Source of the DNA: Flavobacterium sp.
GTDB taxonomy: Bacteria; Bacteroidota; Bacteroidia; Flavobacteriales; Flavobacteriaceae
Reading direction: 5' to 3'
Assembly (NCBI GenBank): GCA_017983975.1
Contig: JAGOAL010000004.1
Location: 1-64,000, forward strand
DNA length: 64,000 nucleotides
In this document: one piece after another, positions 47,958 through 56,683 of the stretch
How the letters are laid out: each line of letters opens with the position of its first letter
How positions within the stretch are numbered: the first letter of the stretch is position 1
Made by a program: the position numbers and the translations under genes
The notes under the pieces: model-generated
Databases searched by the model: none
What the model was told of the DNA's origin: nothing
The model's input: only the letters and a program-made list of their open reading frames with translations

Positions 47958-49307
47958 ATGTTCGATATCATTGGTAAAATAAGAGGAGATAAAACCATTT
48001 GGGCAATAGTGTTTCTATTAGCTCTGGTATCTTTTTTGCCAGTTTATAGTGCTAGTACAAACTTGGTTTATGTTATTGGAAAAGGTTCTACAATAGGTTA
48101 TTTATTCAAACATTTTATACATGTGATGTTTGGGTTTGCCATTGTGTTTTTTATCCATAAAACACCATATCATTACTTTAAGGCATTATCCATTTTTGGA
48201 ATTCCGCTTGTAATATTATTATTAGTTTATACCTTATTTAAAGGAACGGTAATTGATGGGGCAAACGCCAGTCGATGGATACAAATTCCATTTGTTGGTA
48301 TTAGTTTTCAAACATCAACTATTGCATTTATTGTTTTGATGATTTATGTTGCGCGTTATTTAGCTAAAGTAAGCGACAAAGAATATTCATTTAAAGAATC
48401 ATTATTAGAACTATGGTTGCCTGTATTTGCTGTTTTAGCATTAGTACTTCCTGCTAATTTTTCTACTACTGCTTTGATATTTTCTATGGTTTGCATGCTC
48501 GTTTTCATCGGGCAATATCCCTTAAAATATTTGGGTTTTATAGTTGGAGCTGGTTTTGCAAGTTTAGTGTTCTTTATCATGGTGGCTAAAGCTTTTCCAG
48601 ATGCAATGCCCAATCGTGTTGATACATGGATGAGTCGTATTGATAGTTTTTTTGATGACAAGCCAAATGATGACGATTACCAAATTGAAAATGCAAAAAT
48701 AGCTATTGCTTCTGGTAAGATTTATGGTCTTGGCCCTGGAAAAAGTGTGCAAAAACATTTTCTTCCGCAATCTTCCTCCGATTTTATTTTTGCGATCATA
48801 GTCGAAGAATATGGATTAATCGGCGCAGTCGGAATCATATTTTTATATTTACTGCTCTTCGTTAGATTTATTATTGATGCACAAAAAGCCACTACATTAT
48901 TTGGAAAACTACTCATCATCGGGCTAGGTTTCCCAATTATTTTTCAGGCGTTCATAAACATGGGTGTTGCCGTTGAATTATTACCTGTTACCGGTCAGCC
49001 GTTACCATTAATTAGTAGTGGAGGAACGTCTATTTGGATGACTTGTATTGCCATTGGAATTATATTAAGTGTTACTAAAAAAGAGGAAGAAGTTGCTTTA
49101 GATTTGGAAGAAAAACGTAAACGCGACGAGGCATTACAACAAATTATAGACGCACAAGTTGCTTTGAATGAAGAAAAAGAAGTGGATGAAAATCAGCAAA
49201 AAATTGAAGAAATGAAGTATTCAATTAAAGAAGAATTAAGTAAAGACGAAGGAGATAGTTTGTATAACGGACAAAATCCTATGAATAGCGTAAGAAATAA
49301 AGAATAA
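47958..49307 (+). CDS. ftsW: Septal peptidoglycan polymerase FtsW (SEDS family)
   Basis: A 449-residue polytopic SEDS glycosyltransferase, about ten membrane helices in residues 15-375, working with the PBP encoded upstream. Family landmarks: DGANASRWIQIPFVGISFQTS, the VDTWMSRIDSFFDD loop, and QPLPLISSGGTS near residue 350. The C-terminal about 75 residues form a highly charged cytoplasmic helix (EEKRKRDEALQQIIDAQVALNEEKE), longer than in E. coli. It directly abuts murG (the next codon is its ATG). Confidence 0.95.
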   Translation: MFDIIGKIRGDKTIWAIVFLLALVSFLPVYSASTNLVYVIGKGSTIGYLFKHFIHVMFGFAIVFFIHKTPYHYFKALSIFGIPLVILLLVYTLFKGTVIDGANASRWIQIPFVGISFQTSTIAFIVLMIYVARYLAKVSDKEYSFKESLLELWLPVFAVLALVLPANFSTTALIFSMVCMLVFIGQYPLKYLGFIVGAGFASLVFFIMVAKAFPDAMPNRVDTWMSRIDSFFDDKPNDDDYQIENAKIAIASGKIYGLGPGKSVQKHFLPQSSSDFIFAIIVEEYGLIGAVGIIFLYLLLFVRFIIDAQKATTLFGKLLIIGLGFPIIFQAFINMGVAVELLPVTGQPLPLISSGGTSIWMTCIAIGIILSVTKKEEEVALDLEEKRKRDEALQQIIDAQVALNEEKEVDENQQKIEEMKYSIKEELSKDEGDSLYNGQNPMNSVRNKE

Positions 49308-50420
49308 ATGCAACAACCAAGATTCATAATTAGCGGAGGCGGAACAGGAGGACATATCTATCCTGCAGTAGCTATTGCCAACGAATTAAAAGTGCGTTTT
49401 CCTGAAGCAAAATTCCTTTTTGTTGGCGCGCAAGATAAAATGGAAATGCAGAAAGTGCCTCAAGCGGGCTATGAAATTAAAGGATTATGGATTGCTGGTT
49501 TACAAAGAAAGTTAACTTTTCAAAACGCATTGTTTCCAATAAAATTAGCTTCAAGTTTATTGAAATCTTTTTTTATTATAAAAAGTTTTAAACCAGATGT
49601 GGTAATTGGTACAGGAGGTTTTGCAAGTGGTGCAGTATTAAAAGTAGCATCGTTATTAGGAATTCCAACGGTTATTCAAGAGCAAAATTCATATCCTGGA
49701 ATAACCAATAAATTATTGGCAAAAAAAGCCAATGCAATTTGTGTTGCCTATGAAAATTTGGAACGATTTTTTCCAAAGGATAAAATGATATTAACAGGCA
49801 ATCCGGTTCGACAAGATTTATTAGTTAAAGCGGATAAAAGTGAAGCAAATGCCTATTTTAAGTTAGATGAATCTAAAAAAACAATAGTAATATTAGGCGG
49901 AAGCTTAGGTGCAAGAAGAATCAACCAATTAATTGAAAAAGAATTGGATTTTCTTTTAAATCAAAATTGTCAAATCATCTGGCAATGCGGGAAATTGTAT
50001 TTCGAAGAGTATGAAAAATATAACTTGGAAAAACTCCCAACTTCCAACTCAAAACTCGTAACTGTTTTGGCGTTTATTGACCGGATGGATTTAGTGTATG
50101 CTGCAGCAGATATCATTATTTCGCGTTCAGGGGCATCTTCGGTTTCGGAATTATGTATTGTGGGTAAGCCTACGATTTTTATTCCATCGCCCAATGTAGC
50201 AGAAGATCATCAAACGAAAAATGCTAAAGCAATTGCAGATAAAGATGGTGCAATTTTACTTAAAGAAGCAAATTTAGATGCAGAGTTTGAAACCGTTTTT
50301 ACTGATCTAATTACGAATGAAGATAAACAAACAGAATTAAGTCAAAACGTAAAAAAATTAGCGAAACCAAACGCAACAAAAGATATTGTTGAAGAAATAG
50401 TTAAACTAATCAAAAATTAA
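49308..50420 (+). CDS. murG: UDP-GlcNAc:lipid I GlcNAc transferase MurG
   Basis: A 370-residue GT28 enzyme producing lipid II at the inner membrane. N-terminal G-loop [16 protein letters not shown] (about 9-24), G-loop 3 [12 protein letters not shown] (about 194-205) and the donor-binding [25 protein letters not shown] stretch (about 264-290) are intact. A short extension (about residues 240-252, [13 protein letters not shown]) is encoded by CCAACTTCCAACTC-like sequence resembling an intergenic repeat. Begins immediately at the ftsW stop. Confidence 0.97.
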   Translation: MQQPRFIISGGGTGGHIYPAVAIANELKVRFPEAKFLFVGAQDKMEMQKVPQAGYEIKGLWIAGLQRKLTFQNALFPIKLASSLLKSFFIIKSFKPDVVIGTGGFASGAVLKVASLLGIPTVIQEQNSYPGITNKLLAKKANAICVAYENLERFFPKDKMILTGNPVRQDLLVKADKSEANAYFKLDESKKTIVILGGSLGARRINQLIEKELDFLLNQNCQIIWQCGKLYFEEYEKYNLEKLPTSNSKLVTVLAFIDRMDLVYAAADIIISRSGASSVSELCIVGKPTIFIPSPNVAEDHQTKNAKAIADKDGAILLKEANLDAEFETVFTDLITNEDKQTELSQNVKKLAKPNATKDIVEEIVKLIKN

Positions 50421-50426
50421 AAAATA

Positions 50427-50459
50427 ACTTGGCGCCTTAGCGTCTTTGTGGCAAGAAAA
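50427..50459 (+). repeat. Dispersed-type intergenic element (CTTAGCGTCTTTGTGGC)
   Basis: The whole murG-murC gap is a GC-richer stretch reading ...GGCGCCTTAGCGTCTTTGTGGC.... I recall similar GCGTCTTTG-type sequences recurring in Bacteroidetes intergenic regions. It contains a GTG in frame with murC. Confidence 0.55.
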
Positions 50460-51806
50460 ATGAATCTAAACCAAATACATAACGTCTATTTCATTGGCAT
50501 CGGAGGCATCGGAATGAGTGCTTTGGCGCGCTATTTTCAGTACATTGGAAAAAATGTAGCGGGTTATGATAAAACCGAAACGCAATTGACAGATGAATTA
50601 CAAGCTTTAGGTTTAGCCATTCATTTTGAAGATAGTATTAATTTAATTCCAAAAGATTTCTATAGCGAAAATACATTGGTTGTAGTTACACCTGCTGTTC
50701 CTGTTTCGCATTCTGAGTGGAATTATTTTGTTGAACGAGAATATACGATAAAAAAACGTGCCGAAGTATTAGGATTAATCACTAAAGATACCTATTGTTT
50801 TGCAGTAGCCGGAACACATGGAAAAACAACAACATCAAGTATTTTAGGACATGTTTTATATGAAAGTGGAGTAGATGTTACTGCTTTTTTAGGTGGAATT
50901 GTTGAAAATTATAATTCTAACTTAATTGGTTCAGGAAAAACAGTTACGGTTGTTGAAGCAGATGAATTTGATCGTTCGTTTTTACATTTACATCCAAATG
51001 TTTCTTGTGTAACCTCAATGGATGCAGACCATTTAGATATTTATGGAGATGCGGCTCACATAGAAGCTTCATTCAGAGAATTTGCAGCTAAAACTCCAAT
51101 AGAAAATTTATACATCATCAACGGATTGCCTCTTGAAGGAATTACTATAGGGGTTACTAATGACGCAGATTTTTCGGCACAAAATATTAGAATCGAAAAT
51201 GGTTTTTATGTGTTTGATGTGAAAACTCCAACTGAATTAGTACCTAATGTAAAATTTGGTTTACCTGGGCATCACAATTTAACGAATGCATTATTGGCTT
51301 TTGCAATGGCAAAATCATATGGAGTTTCCAATGATAAAATTTGTGCTGCTTTAGCTAGTTTTAAAGGAGTTAGACGTCGTTTTTCATTTCAAATAAGAGA
51401 AGAAGATAGAGTTTATATTGATGATTATGCGCATCATCCAACAGAAATTAACGCAGTGCATCAGGCGGTTCGCGAATTGTATCCAGGAAAAAAAATTATA
51501 GCAGCTTTCCAACCGCATTTATTTAGTCGAACTAAAGATTTTGCCGATGGTTTTGCCGAAAGCTTAGCGCAATTTGACGAGATACTTTTACTTGAGATTT
51601 ATCCAGCTAGAGAATTGCCTATGGAAGGAATAAATTCAAGTTGGTTATTAACAAAAATTAATAATCCCAATAAAAAATTAGTGAATAAAGATCAATTGAT
51701 TTCTACGTTTAAAAATTCAGATGCTTCTGTGTTTATAACAATTGGAGCTGGAGACATTGGTGAGATGGTAAAAGATATTAAAAACGCGCTTTATGAGAAG
51801 GATTAA
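50460..51806 (+). CDS. murC: UDP-MurNAc--L-alanine ligase MurC
   Basis: A 448-residue Mur ligase adding L-Ala, the first stem residue. ATG 50460 (MNLNQIHNVYFIGIGGIGMSALA) is chosen; the in-frame GTG four codons earlier belongs to a repeat-like element. N-terminal GIGGIGMSALARYF (about 13-26), ATP loop AGTHGKTTTSS (about 117-127), Mg site EADEFDRSFL and C-terminal YIDDYAHHPTEI (about 320-331) are intact. Overlaps ftsQ by 14 bases. Confidence 0.97.
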   Translation: MNLNQIHNVYFIGIGGIGMSALARYFQYIGKNVAGYDKTETQLTDELQALGLAIHFEDSINLIPKDFYSENTLVVVTPAVPVSHSEWNYFVEREYTIKKRAEVLGLITKDTYCFAVAGTHGKTTTSSILGHVLYESGVDVTAFLGGIVENYNSNLIGSGKTVTVVEADEFDRSFLHLHPNVSCVTSMDADHLDIYGDAAHIEASFREFAAKTPIENLYIINGLPLEGITIGVTNDADFSAQNIRIENGFYVFDVKTPTELVPNVKFGLPGHHNLTNALLAFAMAKSYGVSNDKICAALASFKGVRRRFSFQIREEDRVYIDDYAHHPTEINAVHQAVRELYPGKKIIAAFQPHLFSRTKDFADGFAESLAQFDEILLLEIYPARELPMEGINSSWLLTKINNPNKKLVNKDQLISTFKNSDASVFITIGAGDIGEMVKDIKNALYEKD

Positions 51807-52515
51807 TTGGCATAGTATACGACTAGTGATGGTCTTTTTTGCAATGATTTTTTTGTATTCTTTTTCTTCAAACAGAAATAGCGTGCGTAAAATCAACAAG
51901 ATAGATATTCAATTTGACTCAAAAGAAAACATGTTTTTAACACATCAAATGGTTAATAACTTGTTAATACAAAATTTAGGAGACGCTTCAAGAATACAAA
52001 AAGATAAAGTAGATTTGAATACTTTAGAAAACGAACTCAGTCATCATGAGATGATAGAAAAAGCAGAAGTTTTTTCAACAATAGATGGTTTTCTAAATAC
52101 GCGTATTACTCAAAAGACCCCTATACTAAGAGTTATTTCTGATAATGATAGCTATTACCTTGATAAAAAGGGAGATAGAATTTCATTGTCGACCAATTTT
52201 TCGGCACGAGTTCCACTAGTTGTTGGTGAGATTAGTAAAGAAAAGCGCAAGCCATATTTGAATTTATTTAATGAAATTAATAAAGATGATTTCTTGAGTA
52301 AAAACATTACTGGCGCGCAAATCATGCCTTCTGGAAATGTGGTATTAACCAACAGAAGTTTTGATTATAAAATTGCTTTTGGGAAACCAATTAATGTGCA
52401 AAAAAAGCTTAGAAATTATAAAGCCTTTTTTCACCATGCAATTAAAGATACATTGATTAAAGAATATAAAGAGATAAACTTAATGTTTACACAACAAGTG
52501 GTTTGTAAGAAATAA
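51793..52515 (+). CDS. ftsQ: Cell division protein FtsQ
   Basis: A 240-residue bitopic protein: short cytoplasmic N-terminus, one membrane helix (about 10-27), then a periplasmic POTRA-like segment (about 35-100) and beta domain including the ITQKTPILRVISDNDSYYLDKKGDRI stretch typical of FtsQ. It links early and late divisome proteins. Position murC-ftsQ-ftsA is standard. Eight bases separate it from ftsA. Confidence 0.92.
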   Translation: MRRINWHSIRLVMVFFAMIFLYSFSSNRNSVRKINKIDIQFDSKENMFLTHQMVNNLLIQNLGDASRIQKDKVDLNTLENELSHHEMIEKAEVFSTIDGFLNTRITQKTPILRVISDNDSYYLDKKGDRISLSTNFSARVPLVVGEISKEKRKPYLNLFNEINKDDFLSKNITGAQIMPSGNVVLTNRSFDYKIAFGKPINVQKKLRNYKAFFHHAIKDTLIKEYKEINLMFTQQVVCKK

Positions 52516-52523
52516 AATAAATT

Positions 52524-53903
52524 ATGAACAAAGACAACATCGCAGTAGGATTAGACATTGGTACAACTAAAATTGTAGCAATGATAGGGAAGAAAAATGA
52601 ATACGGTAAACTAGAAATTCTTGGTGTAGGAAAATCTAAAAGTTTAGGTGTTCATAGAGGTGTTGTTAACAATATTACACAAACAATTCAGTCGATTCAA
52701 CAAGCGGTTTCAGAAGCAGAAAACGACTCGGGATATAAAATTAATGATGTAGTTGTAGGAATTGCAGGACAACATATTCGCAGTATCCAACATAGTGATT
52801 ACATCAGTAGACCAAATTCAGAAGAAGTAATTGGTGATGTTGATATTGATACGCTTATTGGTCAAGTTCATAAGTTAGCTATGTTACCAGGGGAAGAAAT
52901 TATTCACGTTTTGCCACAGGAATTTAAAATTGATGGTCAAGCCGAAATAAAAGAACCTATTGGAATGTATGGCGGAAGACTAGAATCTAGTTTTCATGTG
53001 GTCGTAGGACAAGCAGCTTCAATTCGCAACTTAGGCAGATGTGTAAAAAGCGCCGGATTAGAATTGTCAGGATTAACCTTAGAGCCACTTGCTTCCGCAG
53101 ATGCAGTATTAAGTCAAGAAGAAAAAGAAGCCGGAGTTGCTTTGATTGATATAGGTGGTGGAACTACCGATTTAGCTATTTTTAAAGATGGTATCATCCG
53201 TCATACTGCAGTTGTTCCGTTTGGAGGAAATGTAATTACAGAAGATATCAAAGAAGGCTGTTCAATCATAGAAAAACAAGCCGAGTTGTTAAAAACGCGT
53301 TTTGGATCGGCATGGCCAGGAGAAAATAGAGATAACGAAATTGTTTCAATTCCTGGATTAAGAGGAAGAGAACCAAAGGAAATTTCGTTAAAAAACTTAT
53401 CAAAAATTATTCACGCTAGAGTGGTGGAAATTATTGAACAAGTATATGCAGAAATTAAATTATACGGTCACGAAGATCCAAAGAAAAAATTAATTGCAGG
53501 GATTGTTTTGACAGGTGGTGGAGCCCAATTGCAACACATCAAACAACTTGTTGAATACATAACCGGAATGGATACTAGAATAGGATATCCAAACGAACAT
53601 TTAGCAGGAGATTCAAACGAAGAATTATCGAGTCCATTATATGCTACTGCTGTTGGTTTAGTGATGAATAGTGTTCGAAATAATACGAAAAGTGCTACGC
53701 CATTTGTAGAAATGAAAAAAGAAGAACCAGAAGTGGTTGTTCGCCCTCAAGTTGTAACAGAAACACCTGTTATTGCTGAAGAAAAAGAAGAGTTACAAGC
53801 AACTCATCCTACTCATCAAGAAACAACCGATGAAAAAATCAAACGTTCGTTTTTTGATAAGTATATAGATAAGATTAAAGAATTTTTAGATAACGCAGAA
53901 TAA
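52524..53903 (+). CDS. ftsA: Cell division protein FtsA
   Basis: A 459-residue actin-fold ATPase tethering FtsZ to the membrane. Phosphate-1 AVGLDIGTTKIVAMIG (about 6-21), phosphate-2 LIDIGGGTTDLAIF (about 209-222) and adenosine motif VLTGGGAQLQHI (about 330-341) are intact. The C-terminal tail is long and Glu/Pro-rich and ends in an amphipathic helix (about 440-459, KRSFFDKYIDKIKEFLDN) suited to membrane binding. Eleven bases before ftsZ. Confidence 0.97.
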   Translation: MNKDNIAVGLDIGTTKIVAMIGKKNEYGKLEILGVGKSKSLGVHRGVVNNITQTIQSIQQAVSEAENDSGYKINDVVVGIAGQHIRSIQHSDYISRPNSEEVIGDVDIDTLIGQVHKLAMLPGEEIIHVLPQEFKIDGQAEIKEPIGMYGGRLESSFHVVVGQAASIRNLGRCVKSAGLELSGLTLEPLASADAVLSQEEKEAGVALIDIGGGTTDLAIFKDGIIRHTAVVPFGGNVITEDIKEGCSIIEKQAELLKTRFGSAWPGENRDNEIVSIPGLRGREPKEISLKNLSKIIHARVVEIIEQVYAEIKLYGHEDPKKKLIAGIVLTGGGAQLQHIKQLVEYITGMDTRIGYPNEHLAGDSNEELSSPLYATAVGLVMNSVRNNTKSATPFVEMKKEEPEVVVRPQVVTETPVIAEEKEELQATHPTHQETTDEKIKRSFFDKYIDKIKEFLDNAE

Positions 53904-53914
53904 AAGGAACTACT

Positions 53915-55888
53915 ATGTCAGAATTTGGAAACATTTCATTTGATCTACCAAAAAACCAATCGAACGTAATTAAAGTAATTGGCGTTGGAGGAGGTGGTAG
54001 TAATGCCATTAATCACATGTTTAAACAAGGGATTAAAGGGGTTGATTTTATAGTTTGTAATACCGATTCTCAGGCTTTACAAAACAGTCCGGTGCCAAAT
54101 AAAATCCAGTTAGGTGTAAACCTTACTGAAGGATTAGGGGCTGGTGCAAATCCTGAAGTAGGACAACAATCTGCAATAGAAAGTATTGCCGAAATCGAAA
54201 AAATGTTAGACAGCAATACCAAAATGGTTTTTATCACTGCAGGAATGGGTGGAGGAACTGGTACGGGTGCTGCTCCTGTAATTGCTCAATTAGCAAAAGA
54301 CAGAGACATTCTTACAGTAGGTATTGTTACAATTCCTTTTCAATTTGAAGGAAAAGTTCGCTCTGAGCAAGCGTTAGCTGGAGTAGAACGTTTACGTAAA
54401 CAAGTAGATTCTTTAGTAGTTATCAATAATAATAAATTGCGTGAAGTGTATGGAAATCTTGGCTTCAAAGCAGGATTCTCTAAGGCAGACGAAGTGTTAG
54501 CTACTGCGTCTAGAGGAATTGCAGAAGTTATTACCCATCACTATACTCAAAATATCGACCTTAAAGATGCTAAAACCGTGTTGTCAAACAGCGGAACAGC
54601 TATTATGGGTTCAGCATCTGCATCAGGAATAGATCGTGCAAAGCAAGCTATATCAAGCGCTTTAGATTCACCTTTATTGAACGACAATAAAATTACGGGT
54701 GCTAAAAATGTGTTATTATTAATTGTTTCAGGAACCGATGAAGCTAATGAAATTACTATCGATGAAATAGGTGAAATCAATGACTTCATTCAATCTGAAG
54801 CAGGATATAATGCAAATATTATTATGGGTGTTGGCGAAGAAGAAGCATTAGGTGATGCTATCTCTGTAACCGTTATTGCTACAGGTTTTAATGTAGAGCA
54901 ACAGGCCGAAATCGTAAATACAGAACCAAAGAAAATTATACACTCTTTAGAAGATGAGCAAAAAATTGTTCATGAATTATTGAATAAAACAATTGCAGCA
55001 CTTCCAGTTAACGAACCTATTTTTGAAGCGCCTGAGGTAAATGAAGTTATTGCCACAACTGTTTTAGAAAGTGTTGAAGAAGTAGAGCCAAAAATTGTTT
55101 TCACATTAGAAGAAGAAATTGAGGCCCCTATTTTTGAAATTCACGAACCTGTGGCAACAATAGATTTAGTTCCTACAACAGATTTTCTAAAAAATATTGA
55201 GGTTACTTTTGAAGTGGTAGCAGCTCCTGCAGCAGTAAATTTTGAAATCATCACACCCCAAATAAGAGAAATTCAAGTTAAAGATCCAGAATTTGTAAAA
55301 GCAAAAGAAGATTTTAATTTCGGATTAGATTTGTTTAATACAACAGTAGAAACTCCGGTTGAAAATACAATTGTATTCGATTTATCTGCTGAAACCCGTT
55401 CTTTAGAAGTTAAAGATCCAATAAATGTTGTACCAGTTACAGAGGTGAATCAAAACGGAATCATTAAGTATTCTTTAGAAGATTATTTAGAAATGGAATC
55501 TCAAGTTGAAGCAGTTAAGGAAGTTTCTGTGGTAAATGAGCCTGTCGATGAAGAGCTTAATTTCACAATGAAAAAAGAAGTTGAAAAATTTGAAGACAAC
55601 ATTCATTTTGATGCCGTTTCACCATTAGAAATGTCTATTGAAGAAACATTAAAATTTAGAGCCGAAGAACGTAAAAGAAAAATGAAGGAATTCAATCATA
55701 AATTCAACAATAGCAATGCGCAAATTGATGAATTTGAGAAAGAACCTGCCTATAAACGAATGGGGATTGATGTTACATCATCACCGTCGACAAACAGTAA
55801 TCAATCTAGAATTTCACTAGGAACAGATAGTAACGATGATATCCAACTTCGTTCTAACAATTCGTTCCTTCATGATAATGTAGATTAA
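53915..55888 (+). CDS. ftsZ: Cell division GTPase FtsZ with long C-terminal extension
   Basis: A 657-residue tubulin homolog forming the Z ring. The GTPase core (about 18-325) has GVGGGGSNA (23-31) and tubulin signature GGGTGTG (112-118) intact, with the NxDxQAL synergy region also present. The remaining about 330 residues are Glu/Val/Pro-rich and mostly disordered, far longer than the about 65-residue linker of E. coli; long linkers are usual in Bacteroidetes. The very C-terminal end (NSFLHDNVD) does not show the usual basic FtsA-binding peptide; basic residues occur earlier (RAEERKRKMKEFNHKF, about 585-600). Last gene of dcw; terminator follows. Confidence 0.97.
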   Translation: MSEFGNISFDLPKNQSNVIKVIGVGGGGSNAINHMFKQGIKGVDFIVCNTDSQALQNSPVPNKIQLGVNLTEGLGAGANPEVGQQSAIESIAEIEKMLDSNTKMVFITAGMGGGTGTGAAPVIAQLAKDRDILTVGIVTIPFQFEGKVRSEQALAGVERLRKQVDSLVVINNNKLREVYGNLGFKAGFSKADEVLATASRGIAEVITHHYTQNIDLKDAKTVLSNSGTAIMGSASASGIDRAKQAISSALDSPLLNDNKITGAKNVLLLIVSGTDEANEITIDEIGEINDFIQSEAGYNANIIMGVGEEEALGDAISVTVIATGFNVEQQAEIVNTEPKKIIHSLEDEQKIVHELLNKTIAALPVNEPIFEAPEVNEVIATTVLESVEEVEPKIVFTLEEEIEAPIFEIHEPVATIDLVPTTDFLKNIEVTFEVVAAPAAVNFEIITPQIREIQVKDPEFVKAKEDFNFGLDLFNTTVETPVENTIVFDLSAETRSLEVKDPINVVPVTEVNQNGIIKYSLEDYLEMESQVEAVKEVSVVNEPVDEELNFTMKKEVEKFEDNIHFDAVSPLEMSIEETLKFRAEERKRKMKEFNHKFNNSNAQIDEFEKEPAYKRMGIDVTSSPSTNSNQSRISLGTDSNDDIQLRSNNSFLHDNVD

Positions 55889-55914
55889 TTTACAATAATC
55901 TAACCTACCTCATT

Positions 55915-55945
55915 AAACCCGAAGAGCAATTTTCGGGTTTTTTTG
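55915..55945 (+). terminator. Terminator after ftsZ
   Basis: Stem AAACCCGAA/TTTCGGGTTT with loop GAGCAAT region and T7. It ends the dcw cluster and abuts the yqeY promoter. Confidence 0.9.
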
Positions 55946-55946
55946 T

Positions 55947-55954
55947 TACCTTTG
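55947..55954 (+). promoter_or_regulatory. -7 box (TACCTTTG) for yqeY
   Basis: TAnnTTTG immediately after the ftsZ terminator, 35 nt before the ATG. The -33 position falls inside the terminator stem-loop. Confidence 0.55.
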
Positions 55955-55989
55955 CACAATAAATAAACATTAAAAAACCAACAATAGAT

Positions 55990-56439
55990 ATGAGTTTAGA
56001 AGTAAAAATCATGGATCACATGAAAGAAGCTATGAAAGCAAAAGATTCGGTTGCATTGGAAGCTTTACGTGCTATCAAATCGGCTATTATCTTAGTAAAA
56101 ACAGAAGCGGGTGCTGCAGAAGGTTTATCAGAAGCCGATGAAATTAAAATGCTTCAACGTTTAGTAAAAATGCGTAAAGACAGTTACGAAATCTTTACTG
56201 CTCAAAACCGTCCTGATTTAGCGGAACCAGAATTAGCGCAAATAGCGGTAATCGAAAAATTCCTACCTGCACAATTATCAGAAGCAGAAGTTGAAGCTAT
56301 TATAGCTAAAATTATAGTAGAAACAGGGGCAACGGGTATAGCTGCAATGGGAAAAATTATGGGATTAGCCTCAACTCAAATAGGTGGTCAAGCTGAAGGA
56401 AAAATTATTTCTGGAATTGTTAAGAAACTTTTAGTTTAA
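55990..56439 (+). CDS. GatB/YqeY-domain protein
   Basis: A 149-residue stand-alone YqeY domain, homologous to the tRNA-binding tail of GatB amidotransferase. Family marks: ALRAIKSAIILVKTEAG (about 24-40), VKMRKDSYEIFTAQNRPDLAEPELAQIAVIEKFLPAQLSE (about 57-96) and the C-terminal MGKIMGLASTQIGGQAEGKIISGIVKKLL. The function of free YqeY proteins is not settled; a role in tRNA binding is inferred from the domain. A tRNA-Arg gene lies 59 nt downstream with no promoter of its own in view. Confidence 0.93.
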   Translation: MSLEVKIMDHMKEAMKAKDSVALEALRAIKSAIILVKTEAGAAEGLSEADEIKMLQRLVKMRKDSYEIFTAQNRPDLAEPELAQIAVIEKFLPAQLSEAEVEAIIAKIIVETGATGIAAMGKIMGLASTQIGGQAEGKIISGIVKKLLV

Positions 56440-56445
56440 AATTAT

Positions 56446-56498
56446 GAAGTACGAAGTGCCGAGTAAAAACTCTAAACTTCCAACTCCAAACTCAAAAT
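56446..56498. repeat. Low-complexity spacer with CTTCCAACTC units before tRNA-Arg
   Basis: Reads as near-repeats of GAAGTACGAAGTGCCGAG and CTTCCAACTCCAAACTC. The unit CTTCCAACTC also occurs inside murG near 50040. Confidence 0.5.
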
Positions 56499-56572
56499 GG
56501 CTGCGTAGTTCAACTGGATAGAATATCAGATTTCGGCTCTGAGGGTTGGGGGTTCGAATCCCTTCGCGGTCA
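56499..56572 (+). tRNA. tRNA-Arg(TCG)
   Basis: 74 nt with discriminator A. Acceptor GGCTGCG/CGCGGTC (two G-T wobbles), D stem GTTC/GAAT, anticodon stem TCAGA/TCTGA with loop TTTCGGC giving TCG, T arm GGGGG/CCCTT with TTCGAAT. CCA not encoded. Several wobble pairs, but the cloverleaf is complete. Confidence 0.92.
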
Positions 56573-56577
56573 CACAT

Positions 56578-56642
56578 AAATACTTTAAAAACAAAAAAAA
56601 ACGCCAAACTTATTTGAGCGTTTTTTTGTTTTAAAGTATTTT
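56578..56642. terminator. Long bidirectional terminator between tRNA-Arg and rpe
   Basis: Arms AAATACTTTAAAA...CAAAAAAA...CGC and their complement pair over about 24 bases with two small bulges, around a CAAACTTATTTG loop region. The inner A/T runs give T tracts on both strands. Confidence 0.85.
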
Positions 56643-56683
56643 CAAAAAGGAGCTTTGAAAGATGATGTTAATCAAAGTTTTTA

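Noticed and set aside
48356..48661. 101-codon open frame antisense to ftsW
   Set aside because: Shadow of a conserved membrane-protein gene; no start signal or similarity.
50448..50459. GTG 50448 as the murC start
   Set aside because: It belongs to a repeat-like noncoding element; the ATG four codons later fits the family start.
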